Below are positions 6,371 through 6,767 of a stretch of 6,767 nt of DNA, piece after piece. A model generated the notes under the pieces. That model did not search any database, was not told the DNA's origin, and saw only the letters and a list, made by a program, of their open reading frames with translations. Where the stretch lies: assembly GCA_904502175.1 (NCBI GenBank), contig CAJGDU010000061.1, forward strand, positions 1 to 6,767, read 5' to 3'. Numbering within the stretch: position 1 is the stretch's first letter; the number at the start of each line of letters is the position of its first letter. The position numbers and the translations under genes were made by a program. This DNA is from Clostridiaceae bacterium (GTDB lineage: Bacteria > Bacillota > Clostridia > Oscillospirales > Acutalibacteraceae).

Positions 6371-6418
6371 GTGACAAAGGCACAAGTATTGTCCCGTTTC
6401 TGACAATATTTTGTCACA
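6370..6418. repeat. Nested inverted repeats at the start of the oxidoreductase leader
   Basis: TGTGACAAA (6370-6378) is the exact reverse complement of TTTGTCACA (6410-6418). Inside, TGACAA (6401-6406) and TTGTCA (6411-6416) form a compact 16-bp palindrome around TATT. In addition, bases 6384-6393 can pair with 6402-6411 in RNA (10 bp with one G-U). The TTGTC/GACAA core appears four times in 49 bp. The outer left arm overlaps the transcription start, so a protein operator is at least as likely as an RNA structure. Confidence 0.6.
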
Positions 6419-6458
6419 GATTGCCAATGCCTTCCCGGGCAGAGGGCAATCCTTTTTT
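6419..6458 (+). terminator. Intrinsic terminator inside the oxidoreductase leader
   Basis: GATTGCC (6419-6425) pairs perfectly with GGCAATC (6445-6451), with an inner GCC/GGC pairing (6429-6431 with 6438-6440), and is followed by one C and six T (6453-6458). It lies downstream of the 6362-6370 promoter and 28 bp before the start codon. It is oriented to stop plus-strand transcripts, which suggests attenuation control. On the other strand there is no T-run after the hairpin. Confidence 0.75.
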
Positions 6459-6486
6459 AGCATCGCAACGGAAGGAGAAATCACAA

Positions 6487-6767
6487 ATGGTATTTGACAT
6501 TGCCATTATCGGCGCGGGAGTCGTGGGAACCCAGATCGCGCGCAACTTCTCGAAGTACGATCTGAAGGTCGCGCTCCTCGAGAAAGAGTCTGATATCGCA
6601 ATGGGCACGACGAAGGCCAACTCCGGCATCGTCCACGCCGGCTTCGACTGCGAGACCGGCACCCGGATGGCGGAGCTCAATGTCAAGGGCTGCCGCATGA
6701 TGGAGGAACTGGCCACCACGCTCCACGTCCCCTATGAGAAGAACGGCTCTCTGGTCGTCGCCTTCTC
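6487..6767 (+). CDS. FAD-dependent oxidoreductase, GlpA/LhgO-like (partial, C-terminus off the right edge)
   Basis: The first 93 residues of a DAO-fold flavoprotein run to the right edge. The N-terminus is a Rossmann FAD-binding motif: DIAIIGAGVVG (4-14) with GxGxxG at 9-14 and the ribose-binding acid Glu32 at the end of the second strand. GTTKANSGIVHAGFD at 40-54 and GSLVVAF at the edge are characteristic of the COG0579 group, which includes anaerobic glycerol-3-phosphate dehydrogenase GlpA-like and L-2-hydroxyglutarate dehydrogenase LhgO-like enzymes. The substrate cannot be decided from this fragment. Clostridial members are often followed by a second FAD/NAD oxidoreductase and a small DUF1667 protein, which would support a GlpA-like role if present beyond the window. 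The ATG at 6487 has GGAAGGAG with a 9-nt spacer. The gene is divergent from the ilv operon and has its own promoter and leader terminator. No signal peptide is seen. Confidence 0.88.
   Translation, partial: MVFDIAIIGAGVVGTQIARNFSKYDLKVALLEKESDIAMGTTKANSGIVHAGFDCETGTRMAELNVKGCRMMEELATTLHVPYEKNGSLVVAF

Noticed and set aside
5955..6374. Plus-strand frames of 139 and 113 codons over the ilv leader
   Set aside because: The region is fully explained by the minus-strand T-box leader and promoter. The frames lack ribosome binding sites and recognisable content.
6414..6726. Minus-strand frames of 101 and 81 codons at the right end
   Set aside because: They oppose the FAD oxidoreductase coding region, whose Rossmann motif and ribosome binding site are clear.

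Overview
The window is a branched-chain amino acid biosynthesis locus from what looks like a Bacillota (Firmicutes) genome, probably a moderately high-GC member of the Clostridia or a close relative. The basis for this placement is a T-box leader ahead of an ilvB-ilvN-ilvC-ilvD operon, strong AGGAG-type ribosome binding sites, AT-rich sigma-A type promoters between GC-rich genes, and protein sequences of clostridial character. Genus cannot be told from the sequence alone.

Layout. On the minus strand, reading right to left: a sigma-A promoter (6261-6290); a T-box riboswitch leader of about 280 nt with its intrinsic terminator (5975-6254); ilvB (5930-4257); ilvN (4255-3725), starting one base after the ilvB stop; a 98-bp gap with an apparent internal promoter and two interlocked inverted repeats; ilvC (3626-2607); a 70-bp gap with a GC-rich hairpin; ilvD (2536-869); and, 7 bp further on, a DUF815-family AAA+ ATPase gene (861 to beyond the left edge). 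On the plus strand, divergent from the operon, are an extended -10 promoter (6362-6370), a leader with nested inverted repeats and an apparent intrinsic terminator (6419-6458), and the start of a GlpA/LhgO-like FAD-dependent oxidoreductase (6487 to beyond the right edge).

How it works together. IlvB and IlvN form acetohydroxyacid synthase, with IlvN as the valine-sensing regulatory subunit. IlvC (ketol-acid reductoisomerase) and IlvD (dihydroxyacid dehydratase) then give the 2-keto acids of valine and isoleucine. Together these are the common enzymes of the pathway. The leader probably reads tRNA charging: a GUC (valine) triplet sits where the specifier codon should be. The ilvC gene is bracketed by its own promoter and a 3' hairpin, an arrangement that could raise ilvC expression above its neighbours.

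The enzymes themselves are ordinary. The less ordinary parts are the regulatory DNA in the ilvN-ilvC gap, the terminator inside the leader of the divergent oxidoreductase gene, and the uncharacterised DUF815 ATPase packed against the end of ilvD. I found no mobile element, CRISPR array, tRNA or rRNA.
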